The notes: generated from the sequence alone by a model not told the origin. A DNA stretch of 64,000 nucleotides from Macropodus opercularis (GCA_030770545.1 CM061106.1:9466001-9530000); one strand, 5' to 3'; counted from the first letter of the stretch, positions 42,960-55,129 are shown. Program-made: numbers and translations.

Positions 42960-44447
42960 TTGACGCAGCTTCACCTGGATGACTGAAGATGTAGTTCTCA
43001 CTGAAGACAGGGAGGACGAAGCTGATTTCCAGGAGCTGGTGCTCAGTGTCCACCTGAAGTCAAGCTGTGTCTTCAGGGATCTCTCAGCTCGTCTCTGACC
43101 GTCTGGAAGCTCCTCTGGTCCACAATCAGACGACAGCAGCACTGGCCTTAAAGACACGCTGTCAGTTAAAAGTCCTCATTCTGTTCTATTCTATTCTTCT
43201 GTCTCCTCTGCTTCACTCAGTCTAGACACATCTGAGTTCTCTGTACCTGCTGTGGTCCCAGATCCAGGCCACGCCCTGCTACAGGTAGGTCCTGCAGGTG
43301 CTGATCATCTGGTTGGTGACCTTGAGCATCCTGTCTGAGGTGTTGTAGTACTGAGAGACGATGTGGATCATCCTGATGCTGCTCATCAGGGCGGGACCGT
43401 GCTCCATCATGCTGGTCTGTCACAGAGGAGGGAAGGTCAGAGAGTCACCAACAGCCTCCGTCCACCTAAAACCAGCTCCAAGGACTCACGGTGGATTCTG
43501 ACTGTTCTGTTAGATTAGAAGCAACATATTTGTCTGACTGTCACTGGTTTGAGTCCAGAGACAATTTAAAACTGTGTATTTTAGTGAGTGTATTTCTCCA
43601 GCGGTCTGACGAACTTGTCCAGTGTGTAGAGATACTTACAACAGTGACGTCTCTGTCCTGAAACGATCCAGCAGCCAGTTGGTGGAGACATGTAACATGT
43701 AACTGGTGTGAAAGTAAATTCTCTTTCACCTTAACTTAAATTTGGAGTGGATTCAGAACCTGACCAGTTCTCTCCAGTTTGCTGGACTCTGGACCTGCCA
43801 GAGCAGAGTCCATTTCACATCAGGACGCTTCATTGTCTCCTGAATAACGTCCAGAACAGCTTTAGGGTTTCATTTCCAGATCAACAGACGCCACGATGGC
43901 GAGGGTCTACCTGCTGAAAGGTGATCATGCATCACTTCCACTGCTCCAACTCCACTGATGGTCCAACATTATCGGCCTTCTCCCTCATCTGCTTGCTCTC
44001 CATCAGCACATGCTTGATCCGATTGGTCTGCACTGACACCACACCCTCCAGATGCTCCACCAGCTCGCTGTGATTAGCTGAGATCACAGCAAAAAGGAAT
44101 TCACCAGCTATGGATGGTCAGAGTGGGATCATCCAGTGATAAGGCTGTAAGCGTAAGCCTGAGTCCATCTCAAGATGTAAACCAAACACCGACAGGGTTC
44201 TCCAACATGCAACTAGACTTAAACTAAATGCTGCAGCAACTGATCCTGGGACAGTGTGGTTGTCCGTTCTACGTGCAGAGGTGTAGCTCAGCTGACTGAT
44301 GACATCAGGGAGGTCCACCTGCTGCAGCTGCAATTTTCTCTCCATGTTGGCTCTGGCTGAGTTCAGATGACTGATGAACTGGTTCACTGAGGACAGGAAG
44401 GACTGGACGTATGGACTGGACGCGTCCTCCTGTGCAGGACCCCACGT
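42960..44447 (-). pseudogene. dnah: Axonemal dynein heavy chain pseudogene fragment
   Basis: Minus-strand exons occur in the order of the dynein heavy-chain N-terminal tail. 44447-44275 carries SPYVQSFLSSVNQFISHLNS, ARANMERKLQL and DLPDVISQLS. 44077-43911 carries SELVEHLEGVVSVQTNRIKH then ESKQMREKADNVGPSVELEQ-WK and a TGA where coding should continue. About 43640-43570 carries YLYTLDKFVRPLEKYTH. About 43425-43215 carries ALMSSIRMIHIVSQYYNTSD then KVTNQMISTCRTYL and a stop. A degenerate block with SENYIFSHPG lies near 43000. Acceptors and donors are often intact. The exons encode only a small part of a >4000-residue motor, with no AAA domains, and at least two carry stops. It is therefore a truncated pseudogene; the DNAH paralogue is unresolved. 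Confidence 0.8.
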
Positions 44448-44479
44448 CTGGACAGAGAACAAAGGCAGAGCTAACAAAC

Positions 44480-46665
44480 AGCCACATCAGCTCACAAGCA
44501 AATGCAGCAGAGACAAACTAGTCTGACAAACTCACATGATCTGAATTCACACATGTGCTCTGAGAGAGTGTGGCAGGTGCAGAGGTTCACTCACTGCAGA
44601 TAAACCAATTTAATGAAACTGCATTTGTTCCTTATCAGAAAACACAGACACAGTGAACTAACTATGAGATGACCTGCTGCATGTACATGAAGTTTAAGCT
44701 GATCCCCACTTCCACCTGCACCACGGCAGGAGAGAGGCCAAGAAAGCAAAGCTACTAAATACAGGAAGTAGCCAGTTGGACCAAACCATCAGCTTCCACA
44801 TCATGGGGACATTTTAACTTTGACTGGTTTAACTACTACATAAATATATTCATTCATTCTAATACTATTCTGAGATTTTGTTAAATATATAAATCCTCTG
44901 AATAATACTGTTGTGGGTGTTTGTTTTGAGGCGCTTCCACCCTGAGCAAGCACTAGGAGACAGTGGAGAGGAAAAACTCCCTTTGAAGGAAGAAACCTCG
45001 GGCAGAACCAGGCTCAGGGTGGGCGGTCGTCTGCCTCGACCGGTGATGATGAGGTTTTCTCACACACTACATAAAAAGAAACTTGTCTCTGTCAGTGCTC
45101 AGTGGTTGCATCAGTACCTGGTTTGGTCGGATCCAACACTGACGCTAGTTCATAGGAGTTGTCCCGTCTTGGTCCTCGGTGCAGTAGCCAGACAGCTTGC
45201 AGGGAATTCACCTGAGCAACTGGTCCTCATGGTGTTGCAGGGAGTTACGTTGTCACCGTTAGGTTCCTCCCTTTGCCACCAGAGACACTGTTGCAGTCTA
45301 CACATGTGTAGTGATGAAGTCCTTCGCTGGTGACTCCACGCTGCAGTGGAGATTCACTCAACGTGTCTCCCACTGTGCTGGTCAACGCTGCCCCTAGAAG
45401 AACAAGAGTGTTACTGGTGATCATCTCAATCATGTTGATTAAGCATAACAGGAATAGAAATATTTACAAATGTCTCCACGAAGAAACGTGTTGCAGTTAA
45501 AAAGTAAATGTGTCTATAAAGACCTATTAAATAAACACAGCTTCAGCGTGAGAATCTCAGCAAGTCAGCAAAACTTTCATTCTAATATTATTCTGAGGTT
45601 TTATTAAATATATATCCGCTGCCTGTTGTTCCTGTTAATCAATTTCTGACTAAATCCACTCATAATAAACATAATAATCCCTTTGAGACAACACTAAATG
45701 CACGTTAACAAAGCTTCTGTAGGCACCTGCAATGACTTGACTTACACAGAGACACATCACTGTCTTCCACCTTCTAACGTGTTAGACTAAAACAGAATCC
45801 AACCTTTCTGTTAGTCAGATAATACTTGTGCATTTAAATAAGCTCTCGTCATCCACTCAGCTCCCATAACAGAATACATGACATGCACCAAAGCTGTCTG
45901 TGCTGTTAACCACAGTTAAGACATGATGTGATTATTATTAGTTGTTACGTGTCCAAAGTTGTTTACAAAATCATCTGACACTTACTGGTTTATTCCACAT
46001 AAACGCGAGGCTCCATAGTTGTGCGTGTGTTACATGAATTTAAGCTGCATAAGCTATTAACAAACGTTAGCATTAGCGTTAGCGAACTGTTAGCATTAGC
46101 ATTAGCAACTTCTAGCCATGTTACAAATTACATTTAAACAGCACGAACTAAGAGCCAATACATAGAAGTAAACGTGTATTTAGCATTGAGTCCTGGTCCA
46201 GTCGAAATGGAACCAGTTCAAAACAGCCCAGTCTCCAGTTTCTAGCTCCACTACAGGACCTACCAGCCACCGTCACTGCTCTGAGTCTGAGGACAGCAGG
46301 TCACTGATGAGGCAGGACGGAAGCTGTGACCTGTGACCTTTGGGATCAACAAGGAGTCATGGGATCACATCTATTGTGTCATCAAAACACTTGGATACGT
46401 GTGCATTTATATTATTCAAATAAATCAAATCGTCTTTAATTCAGATGTTGATTGACAGGTACAGTGGTGAAATGGGTTTCATTTATTATGGTGAACTGAG
46501 TTTTACTAATACTACCACATTAACTACTGTTGATCCCTGCATGACATGTACAGTAGGAGTCTGGTTCCATTAGAGAAAATGGGTTTGACATTTTCCTAAC
46601 AATTGAAAAACCAGCATGTTGAACAAAGCAGATTTTAATCTGGTTTCTTGAGTTTATGAAGAGAT
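44480..46665. other. No intact gene; scattered short repeats
   Basis: Related AT-rich text occurs at 44857-44905 and 45578-45622 (cattctaatantattctgag...). The stretch 45450-45700 is distantly similar to the 0.6-kb repeat units at 58.2-59.6 kb (for example 'aataaacataatnatccct'). A TTAGCA/TTAGCG run lies at 46065-46110. A minus-strand open stretch at 45245-45433 has no recognisable domain. Confidence 0.45.
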
Positions 46666-46774
46666 TACAATTCTCTCTGGCGAGTAGTTCAAGTAGTAGT
46701 TCCTCACATTATCCAGCGAGTGGCGCTGTAGCTCTATGGCTGATAGCAGTGGTCGCTAGAAAACTAGCTAACTA

Positions 46775-47569
46775 GCTAACGGCTAGCGGCTAATGTGGCT
46801 AGCGCTAGCTTGTGTATTAGCGTAGCTCAGAAAGGCACCAGCGTAGATCGCCCCCATCTTAGTCTGGACCGGTTACGTTTTGGTGCCGGTTCGTAAAGTT
46901 ACATCTGGGCTCCGGCCCCGAGAAGGCGGTGAAATTTTATGTAAGTGACGGCTGAACAGAGCAAAGGTACAGCCCGGACTAGCGTTAGCAAACATGTTGT
47001 ACTGTGCTATGCTAATGCTTTTAATATAATAATGTAAAAATACATATATAATATTTTATCAAAAAACTCGTGTTACAAAAGCAGTTTTTCACTCCCTCTA
47101 GACATTTTTGAAGAGAGAGAGAGTTTATTGTCGCTTTACTTTTCATCTTATCAGACTCGTAGTTCAAATAGCAAATCATTAGTAAAAAGTGACTTTTCCA
47201 AATGCAATTGATTAAGTTCTGCCATTAAACAGTATAGGAGACGTTTTCCAGGTGTGAGTCCACAAGGACATAGATTCAAAGTTCCAGGGGCTAAAGCTGG
47301 AATATGTGTATTATATATGTATTTGTTGTGTTGAACTGAGTTTCTGTGTTTGGAACAGACACCACACAGTTGTCTCCTGCTGCAGCACCGGCCTCCTCAG
47401 AGCACACGTATGTTTATTGTTCCACATGATATTGTTGTTGTTTATTATTGATGACTTCATTGCTGTAGCATTAGTAGAGTAACGTGTGTGTCTCTGTCTC
47501 TTCCACCTTCAGGCCTCTCTCCCCATATGAGCGGCTTGTCGCGGGTACGTCATCGAGTGTCACATACAC
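46775..47569 (+). repeat. Direct repeat A, matching 62537-63363
   Basis: About 800 bp, nearly identical in the same orientation to 62537-63363. It starts at 'gctaacggctagcggctaatg' and ends at 'gagtgtcacatacac'. The second copy has a 23-bp insertion (ccgagttagcttctgctatttgt) and a few indels. The copies contain the small exons described separately. Confidence 0.93.
46850..47544 (+). CDS. Candidate 5' exons of an unrecognised gene (copy A)
   Basis: Three blocks splice in one frame. A first block ends at 46940 (donor GTAAGT) and reads YVLVPVRKVTSGLRPREGG-EIL. A 49-nt exon, 47359-47407, encodes TTQLSPAAAPASSEH. A 32-nt exon, 47513-47544, encodes PLSPYERLVAG. Acceptors tttggaacag and ccaccttcag and donors GTATGT and GTACGT are all plausible. 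No ATG is seen in the first block before an in-frame TAG at 46845, so the true start is unknown. I do not recognise the protein and found no following exon. It may be the start of a gene or a duplicated fragment. Confidence 0.35.
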
Positions 47570-48700
47570 AATAAATCTATTAACTTTCATTATAAAACAC
47601 AAATGAAATGGACTCAATGTGAATGTTTTCTTTTAATGTGTAACATATTTGCTGATGATCACATCTAAGGCTTTTATTGTGGAGGCTACAGCTGTTTAGT
47701 GCAGATGTTCAGTAACTGTGTGTTTTAAATACACAGTTACTGTCAGATTTCTCTGGATCACTGCTTATTAACTATTACTGACACACTCAGCTGCTCCTCT
47801 ATCGTCTGTCAGGCTTTGTGCTTTCATTCCATTTAACCACGTGCAGCCCTGCACTGAATATAAATATGTGGCTTCAAAGTGATGATGAGTCGGGTCGAGC
47901 TGCTTAACCTGCACGTAGCACGACTCTGTCGGCTCCGTGTGTGATCGGGCTGTTTTGTGCTGAGGCTGTTCCAGGCCTGACGTCACCAGGACGTCTGACG
48001 ACGTCTGACTCGTCCGCTGGGGAAACCAACGCGAGACTTTGTTAGTGAGAGCCTTTGATGAACGGGAGGCAGAGAGGAGCGGAGATACATTCGTAGGCAA
48101 CGTGTTCAGACACAGGTTGGCTGCGGTCAACGCTCATGAAAACACATTGTTGAGGTGATATGAATGAAGGTCTGTGCTGTGAGGGCTGTTCATGTGTAAA
48201 GACGTACAGATGAAATCATGGTTTTGAGCTGGAAGTACTTCAGAATGTTTAGTGGGCGACTGAGAGGACTTTGGTCTCATGTCATACTGTGCGTATTTTA
48301 TAATCCGTTCATTTCTTTTCTTCCGTTCCTGACGTGACCAGCAGGTCTTTACGCTGGAAACACTGAGCAGGTGAGGTTGTGACTGAAACCCTGTAGAAAA
48401 AGGAGGCAGAGGACTGGACAGTTATCTTTATTAGAATAATGGTAGTTTTATATAATAATCACATATAATTATAATATTGGTATTATTTCGGTTTGTGTAG
48501 TTACTCTTCATGTCACACTGTGTATTATAGCAGATGTGCTTTCTTCCCTCCATGTTTAATTGTAATAGCGCTTTAAACCACTTAAACAGCTTTAGAACAT
48601 GTTGATGGGAAGTGCTCAACATGTTATCTATAGATTTTTATTTCAGAGCACTGTCCTGTGTAGAACAGTCCTTTAAATTTGCCAGGTTTCAGCTCCTGTG
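47570..48700. other. No gene identified
   Basis: A minus-strand open stretch at 47768-48130 has no recognisable domain. AT-rich text follows. Confidence 0.45.
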
Positions 48701-48705
48701 TGAAA

Positions 48706-48789
48706 GTTGAATCATGACGACTGGACGTCTTCCTTTGCAGTAGTCGTAGATCTGCTGCAAAGGAAGACGTCCAGTTACCGTGATTCAAC
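48706..48789. repeat. Long hairpin: 21-bp perfect arms with extended outer pairing
   Basis: 48720-48740 (actggacgtc...ttgcag) is the exact reverse complement of 48755-48775, with a 14-nt loop. Beyond a six-base mismatch the pairing resumes (gttgaatca with tgattcaac). The overall fold is about 84 nt. A foldback element or small-RNA-like hairpin are both possible. Confidence 0.9.
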
Positions 48790-48794
48790 TCTCA

Positions 48795-49435
48795 GACAAC
48801 CTCACCTGGAAGAAGCGCCACCGACATTTCGGCTTTTATTTCCAGGTAGTTACATCTGAGGACTTATATTCATCTGACAGATGAACGTGTAGAATATAGA
48901 CTTGACAGAAAAGCCTTCACGTACCTTTGGTGACCCTTTGACCTCACCAGGTCTGGCCTATTGTGGGTACATCATGCACACGCTGATAATTCAACAGGTT
49001 TCCAGAAATGTGTCATTATTTAGCTCATTTGGTTTTGGGTTGTTGTTTTGTATCTAACAAAACTTGTGAAGATAAGTTGGTCTCCTCAGCAGCTCCATGC
49101 TTGGAAACGTGTGCCTGATGTGTGGGACCCATTTTCTTCAAGTCTCTACCCCCACTGTGATGTAATGACTCAGGGAGTGAACAGAGCTGCTTTTAGAAAT
49201 ACTATGTTACTTAGCCTAGTTGGGCTCATGTTCTTATCAACACAGATCAAGTCCTTAAAATGATGTGATTCGTTTGCCTGCCTTTGCATATTTCTCATCT
49301 CACCACTGAGAATAAATTCATGTTTAATTATTTGAACCTTACTCTGTGTCTGACTGAATCCGTCTTAGTTGGAACATCTCTGACAACGACAGAGCGATTC
49401 ACAGGAATTTAATAAACATCAAGACAGAACAAAAT
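48795..49435. other. No gene identified
   Basis: The plus-strand open stretch at 49048-49263 has no domain. It is probably the degraded edge of the LINE that follows. Confidence 0.4.
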
Positions 49436-49439
49436 AACA

Positions 49440-50335
49440 ATAAAAGAATTAAATGTGCCCTATTAAATATCAGATGTCTGTTAATAAATGACTTTGTTTA
49501 ATAACCATCACATAGATTTATTCAGTCTCATTGAAAAGCAGCAGGATGAATACGTTCGTCTGAATGAGTCAACTCCAACCAGTCACATCAACCATCATGT
49601 TCCTAGAAGCTCAGGTAAAGGTGGAGGAGCAGCAGCATCTATAGCTCAGATCTATTAATGACTCCTAGACCTAAACAGCTCTAATTCATTAGAGCCTCAC
49701 TCTGAGCCTGTAAAACCCAGAAACCAGTTGTGTTCTGCTTCGTCTACCGTCCTCCTGGTCCATATTCAGAGTTCTGCACTGAATGTTCAGAGCTTTTATG
49801 TGACTTAGTCCTCAGCACAGATAAAGTGATTGTAGTGGGCGACTTTAACATTCATGTAGATGTTGACAGTAACTGTCTCAACACTGCAGTTCTCCCCCAA
49901 ACCCTCTGTTATCTGACCATTACTCACTAACTGTTGAATTGACCATAACACACCTGACAACAGCTGGAAAGAAGTTCTACTACAGCAGATGTTTATCTGA
50001 TGATGCTGTTGTCAGATTTAAGGAGACGCCAGTGAATCAGAGCAAGTTGGCTCCATGGTCCAACTCAGATCCGCAGCCTTAAGCACAGGACCCGGAAACT
50101 AGAAAGACAATGAGGTGAATCCTGCCCAGCATGGAAAGACACTTTAATACTACATAAAAAGCACTTTGTGCTGCTAGAAGCTCATATTATACATCATTAA
50201 TTGAGGAAAATCAAAACAACCCCAGGTTTCTTTCAGCTCTGTAGCCAGGCTGACTAAGAGTCACAGCTGTGTTGAGCCTAGTGTCCCTTTAAAGCTCAGC
50301 AGCAATGACTTGACAATGATAAGAGGAACACGGGG
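49440..50335 (+). mobile_element. Decayed CR1/L2/Rex1-type LINE, endonuclease region
   Basis: The plus strand, across frames, reads VFCFVYRPPGPYSEFCTECS then DKVIVVGDFNIHVDVDSN, the 'YRPPGPY...E...L...DKVIIVGDFNIHVD' block of the APE-type endonuclease of L2/Rex1-like LINEs. Later text (LSDHYSLTVEL, KKFYYSRCLSDDAVVRF, LAPWSN) matches the end of the endonuclease and the linker before RT. Frameshifts and stops abound and the RT is missing. Confidence 0.75.
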
Positions 50336-50344
50336 GGGACTCTA

Positions 50345-51235
50345 AAGGTAGGTGTGAATGTCTTAGAGACAGACCAAGGACCCGTTCAGGATGCACCTCA
50401 CCCTTGGCCCAATGAGTGAAAATGTCATTTCAACATATTTAAGTCCCACTAAGTCAAGGGAATGTAAAGGGATGCTGAAAAGATCTGTGCAGACAATCTG
50501 CCTGTAAACATATATATTATATATTTATTTAATATAATATATTAATGCCCTGTAAAGCAGAATCATTGAAGTAACAAAAGCTACAACACTAACAGTCACG
50601 AGACAGGCACAGTAACCATAAACGCAACGACAACGATTCAGTGGGAGAGGATCTAGGGTTGCTATGACGACGATGATAAAATACATCTCTCCTTGTGTTT
50701 ATATGATGTGTGATGGAGCAGGAATCAGATTCCTGTGAAACCATATTTTTGGGTCTGAAGCTTCCTTGTATTTTAGTCTTGCCAAAAAAAGTTGAAACCA
50801 TTTGTACTGAGTTCAGTAAAAGTCTTTGCTCTTATTTGTTTTGTCATTTTTTTGCTTGTCGCCAACATATCGTTACACCAGTCTTGTCATGTTAAGATGG
50901 AGTCTGGGCACAAACGGTTATTAGCGATGAATATTACAACCGTCGGCCACTGTAACCACCACGACCCTTAGATTTGTTTCTTTAGGCTCATCTGTAGAGT
51001 CCAAGCGTTAATGCAAACACTGTGGAAGATCATCCCAGGGTTAGAGTCCGTGTGCTGTGAAGAGACGTTTCTGTTTCAACCAAGAGGCGTCTGACTTTAA
51101 GCTCTGCAGACGAGCAGAGTCCAACATAGAGCAGCTCTGCTTAAAGCTCTGCTTAGTGTTTCACCTGGAGCCTGAGCTGAAGCTGCACCACAAGAAAGAA
51201 GCCACGGAAACAAGCCAGTCATGCTCTTAACTTTA
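50345..51235. other. No gene identified
   Basis: Mostly AT-rich. An AT run (tatatattatatatttattt) lies near 50510-50545. No coding or RNA signal could be supported. Confidence 0.45.
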
Positions 51236-51244
51236 TTAACTATA

Positions 51245-51400
51245 TACATGGGGGGGCCGTCATTGTCAGGGGGGGGGGGGGGGAGCTTCATTGTCCAGGA
51301 GGGGGGGGGGGGCTTCATTGTCCAGGAGGGGGGAGCTTCATTGTCCAGGAGGGGGGAACTTCATTGTCCAGAAGGGGGGGTAAAGAGGTAGGGAGCTTGA
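51245..51400 (+). repeat. Poly-G tracts with 'agcttcattgtccagga' spacer units
   Basis: Runs of 6-18 G alternate with 'gcttcattgtccagga', repeated five times over about 150 bp. Such G tracts can form G-quadruplexes. Confidence 0.85.
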
Positions 51401-51439
51401 TGTGGGGGGTCTATTTATAACTATTTACAATGAGGGAGA

Positions 51440-52250
51440 AAGAAGGTGGGTTGCTCCACCTGGAGAGCTCAAAGTGAGGGAGGGGGAGGAGAAGGGGGTT
51501 GTTCCTTCTCCACCTCCCTCTCTCTCTCCCTCACATTGAAAGAGAGAGGGAGGTGGAGAGCTCAAAGTGAGGGAGGGGGAGGAGAGGGGGTTGTTCCTTC
51601 TCCACCTCCCTCTCTCTCCCTCACAGTGTAAGAGAGAGGGAGATGGAGAGCTCAAAGTGAGGGAGGGGGAGGAGAAGGGGGTTGTTCCTTCTCCACCTCC
51701 CTCTCTCTCTCCCTCACATTGAAAGAGAGAGGGAGATGGAGAGCTCAAAGTGAGGGAGGGGGAGGAGAAGGGGGTTGTTCCTTCTCCACCTCCCTCTCTC
51801 TCTCCCTCACATTGAAAGAGAGAGGGAGGTGGAGAGCTCAAAGTGAGGGAGGGGGAGGAGAAGGGGGTTGTTCCTTCTCCACCTCCCTCTCTCTCTCCCT
51901 CACATTGAAAGAGAGAGGGAGGTGGAGAGCTCAAAGTGAGGGAGGGGGAGCAGAGGGGGTTGTTCCTTCTCCACCTCCCTCTCTCTCCCTCACAGTGTAA
52001 GAGAGAGGGAGGTGGAGAGCTCAAAGTGAGGGAGGGGGAGGAGAAGGGGGTTGTTCCTTTTCCACTTCCCTCTCTCTCTCAATGTGAGGGAGGGAGAGAG
52101 GGAGGTGGAGAGCTCAAAGTGAGGGAGGGGGAGGAGAAGGAGGTTGTTCCTTCTCCACCTCCCTCTCTCCCTCCCTTACATAGAGAGAGAGGGAGGTGGA
52201 GAGCACAAAGTGAGAGAGACAGAGGAGGAGGAGAGCTCAATGAGAAAGAT
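51440..52250 (+). repeat. About 92-bp minisatellite whose units contain an inverted repeat
   Basis: About eight units repeat every 90-94 bp: 'ggagagctcaaagtgaggga', a G/A run, 'gttgttccttctccacctcc', a CT run, then 'cattgaaagagagagg'. In each unit 'ctccacctccctctctc' pairs with 'gagagagggaggtggag', so every unit can fold into a hairpin. Long open frames on both strands here are by-products of the repeat. Confidence 0.92.
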
Positions 52251-52329
52251 GAGGAGATGAGGAGAGGAGGAGGAGGAGAAGGAGGAGGAGGAGCACACGC
52301 CCCCACCTCTCCCCCACCTCGCCCCCCAC

Positions 52330-52745
52330 CCCTGACCTCTGCAGAGCCGTTGGCCCCCTCAGGGAGGCGGAGGCCCACCTGGATGTTGCTTGTGTTGTTC
52401 GAGTTTTCCAATTGGTCACCGTGGCCCTGACCCCAGTCCCACTCGCTGGCCACCCCCAGATCACCGGGGGGATCACAGGCCTCTTCCCGCGGGTCTTTCC
52501 TGGAATCCCTGACCTGGAAGGGATCCAGGAGGCATCCAAACCTGATGCCGAGCCGTCAGCAAACCCCAACTCTACCCTAACCCCAACGCTCCCCTCCACG
52601 TGGAGGAGCCGCGGCCTGTTCTTTTGGTCATGAATCAAAGGTCATGACCTTAGAGAGAAGGAACGTAGCTTGACGGGTGAACTGAGAGCTTTGCCCTTGG
52701 GCTCAGCCCCTCCTTCACCGTCCGTCAGTCTCGCGCTCGTTCTCT
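52330..52745 (-). mobile_element. Rex3/RTE-like LINE fragment, RT C-terminus
   Basis: The minus strand carries degraded versions of the RTE C-terminal blocks: 'AEPKGKALSSPVKLRS' from 52728, 'GHDL.FMTKRTG' and 'RMPPGSLPGQGFQERPAGRG' near 52500. Order and wording fit the fish Rex3 family ('HELWVMTERTR', 'MPPGRLPGEVFRARP.GRRP'). Frames are broken. Its 52335-52405 end is shared in inverted orientation with 54950-55020. Confidence 0.65.
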
Positions 52746-52989
52746 CGCTGGTGAACGAGACCAAAAGATGCTTAACTCCTGCACTTGGAGCAGGAAGCGT
52801 CCTCTAACAACAACTAGCCGCCCGTTTCCGGTCGGGACGATGGCCTCAGATCTGGAGGAGCCCATTCTCACACCGCCGTTCCTCCTGAATCTGAGGTTCG
52901 ACTATTGGCCGAACTCTCCTCCGCCTCAACCCCGACACAGACTTTCCCAGAAACGAGGGACTCGGAGGTGATGCACTGAAAAAGATGCT

Positions 52990-54390
52990 ACTGTTGTGCA
53001 ATACACTTGATGTGTGTTTCTACATTAGAGTGAGTGAAATGTTCAGTTTTTACTGTGCTTAAAAGTTCCCAGTGCTGTTCCTGGATGAAATGATACTGAA
53101 CAGAAACAGGAGGAACTAAGTCAGTTCATTACAACTGGTATTTCTGCACTGCAGCGACCTGAGGGGCAGCGTTTGCTAAGCACTGTGATCATAGACTGCC
53201 AGAAAAAGGCAAACACTGTGTTTTTAATTATGGAGATGCACACAGTGATTGGAGTAAATACACTATACAATAGATTTGTCTTAATCATACTGGGAAATTA
53301 AAAATGACTTGCTCCCAACTAAGCTTTACGCTTTGGAGCAACCGTAAATCTTTTTGTCTAATGAAATCATGGGTTGTCATAAAGTGAAGTTACTGTTTAT
53401 GACTTGTGTGGATGAGAAGTCAAACTATTGATCAGTATTTAACCAAAAAATGTAATTCAGTGACTCCACCCCTGAGCGTCTCCGTCCCGGCGTCTGTTTT
53501 CTGGAGGCCGACCAACAGTCCTCCTCCATGGCCTCTCCCGGAGGCGGTTCCCAACGACCGCCGGGTGGCGCTAAGCTGACGGCCCAGACCCCCTTTTCAC
53601 TGTGGTGCCATACGAGCGTGGTTGCGCCCAGTGACGCAACCCAAAGGCCGAACCCTGACCTCCGTCTGAGGTTTTCAGGTGCCTCGTGGTGACATTTGAT
53701 TTTTGAGTCAGGTGTGAACAGGTGTTCTGTAGCCCAGGCAGAATGTAAGGACTGCACTGCAGGTGGCCGGCCGCCGAAACAGCGAAGCTAATTCCTTTAT
53801 CCAACTCAGTTCATTACCTCATTAACCAATGGAGCCCATTCACAACTACCAGGTCACGATTCTGCTTTTAATCATACTTCCAGATATTTACATCTGAGTC
53901 TGATGCAGAACTTAGCAGAGAGCACGTTCTGTCAGAACCCACCCGTGTTTCATGTGAGTGAAAGTGCTGGAACATGTGACTGACAGGTTTGTTAGACCTT
54001 CAAACAATAAACATGTAAAGGGAGCAACTGCTAGAGGTTACGGTCAAACCTGGAAAAGCATCACAAGCAAACACAGCTAACGTTTGGTGAAGCCACAGGC
54101 TGAATGCAGTTACTGTATTAGTATTTATGAGTATTTATATGTGAACGATACGTGTTAATATTCTATTCACTTCAGTCTAGTGGATGTATTACTACGATAC
54201 TGTAGTTAAGACACGTGTGGGTTTGAACAAAGGTGCTGTCTTCTACGTTGTGTGTCAGATCCAGATGTAAATACCAGAAAATAAAAGGAAATTTAGAAAT
54301 TGGCAGGTGATTAATTAAACACCTGAATTTAGTAAAATGTAGATGAATTTGGAAATTAGTCTTTGACCGCTCTGTTTGGTAACTCAGCCT
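52990..54390. other. No gene identified
   Basis: No supported ORF. A minus-strand open stretch around 53425-53804 has no recognisable domain and looks like a repeat remnant. Confidence 0.45.
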
Positions 54391-54394
54391 ACAA

Positions 54395-54640
54395 ACACAA
54401 CCTACTAAAATAAACAACCTACTAAAATAACAACTTACGAAAATAAACAAGTCACTAAGATAAACAAGCAACTAAAATAAACAACCTACTAAAATAACAA
54501 CTTACTAAAATAAACAAGCCACTAATGTAAACAACTCATTAAAATAAAATTAAAAACTGCTAAAATAAACAACTTACTAAAATAAACAAGCCACTAAGAT
54601 AAACAACCCACTGATATTAAACATAATAAATGCTAATAAT
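54395..54640 (+). repeat. AT-rich minisatellite, unit about 17-18 bp
   Basis: Variants of 'aacaacctactaaaataa' and 'aacaagccactaagataa' repeat about 13 times with small length changes. Confidence 0.85.
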
Positions 54641-55129
54641 AAACAAACAACCTAACACTGATCAAACCTACAAGTACAAACATGGAAATTGACAAATCTC
54701 CACATTTCAGTACGAATGTACACGTCACCTTCAGTGACGCCCTAACGTGGCTTGAATAACAACTTGAACTACCTAAGTTTCCACCTACAACTTCTACACT
54801 AACAACCAGACTCTTCTGGACCAAACCGTGCAGACCTACCAAACAGAGAGGTCCACGACACCCCTGGCCTCCACTCATGTAGGGTACAGTCAGTACAACT
54901 CACCCCAGGAACCTTGACACCTTTATGTTCACACCGTGACTCCCGTGGCTCGAACAACACAGGTAACATCCCGATGAGCCGCCGCCTCCCTGAAGGGGTG
55001 GACGGCTCAGCAGAGGTCACTCACCTGGAGAGTGAAGTGGGTGCTGAGGCGGGAGGGAGGGAGGGAGGAAGGGAGGAAGGGGGCACTCATCTTCAGCCGC
55101 TCACCCGCTTTAAGGGTGGCGGCTGCTGG

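Noticed and set aside
51425..52430. Long open frames on both strands in the hairpin minisatellite
   Set aside because: They consist only of the repeated SSPPPSLFQCEGERE-type unit and arise from stop-poor GA/CT repeats.
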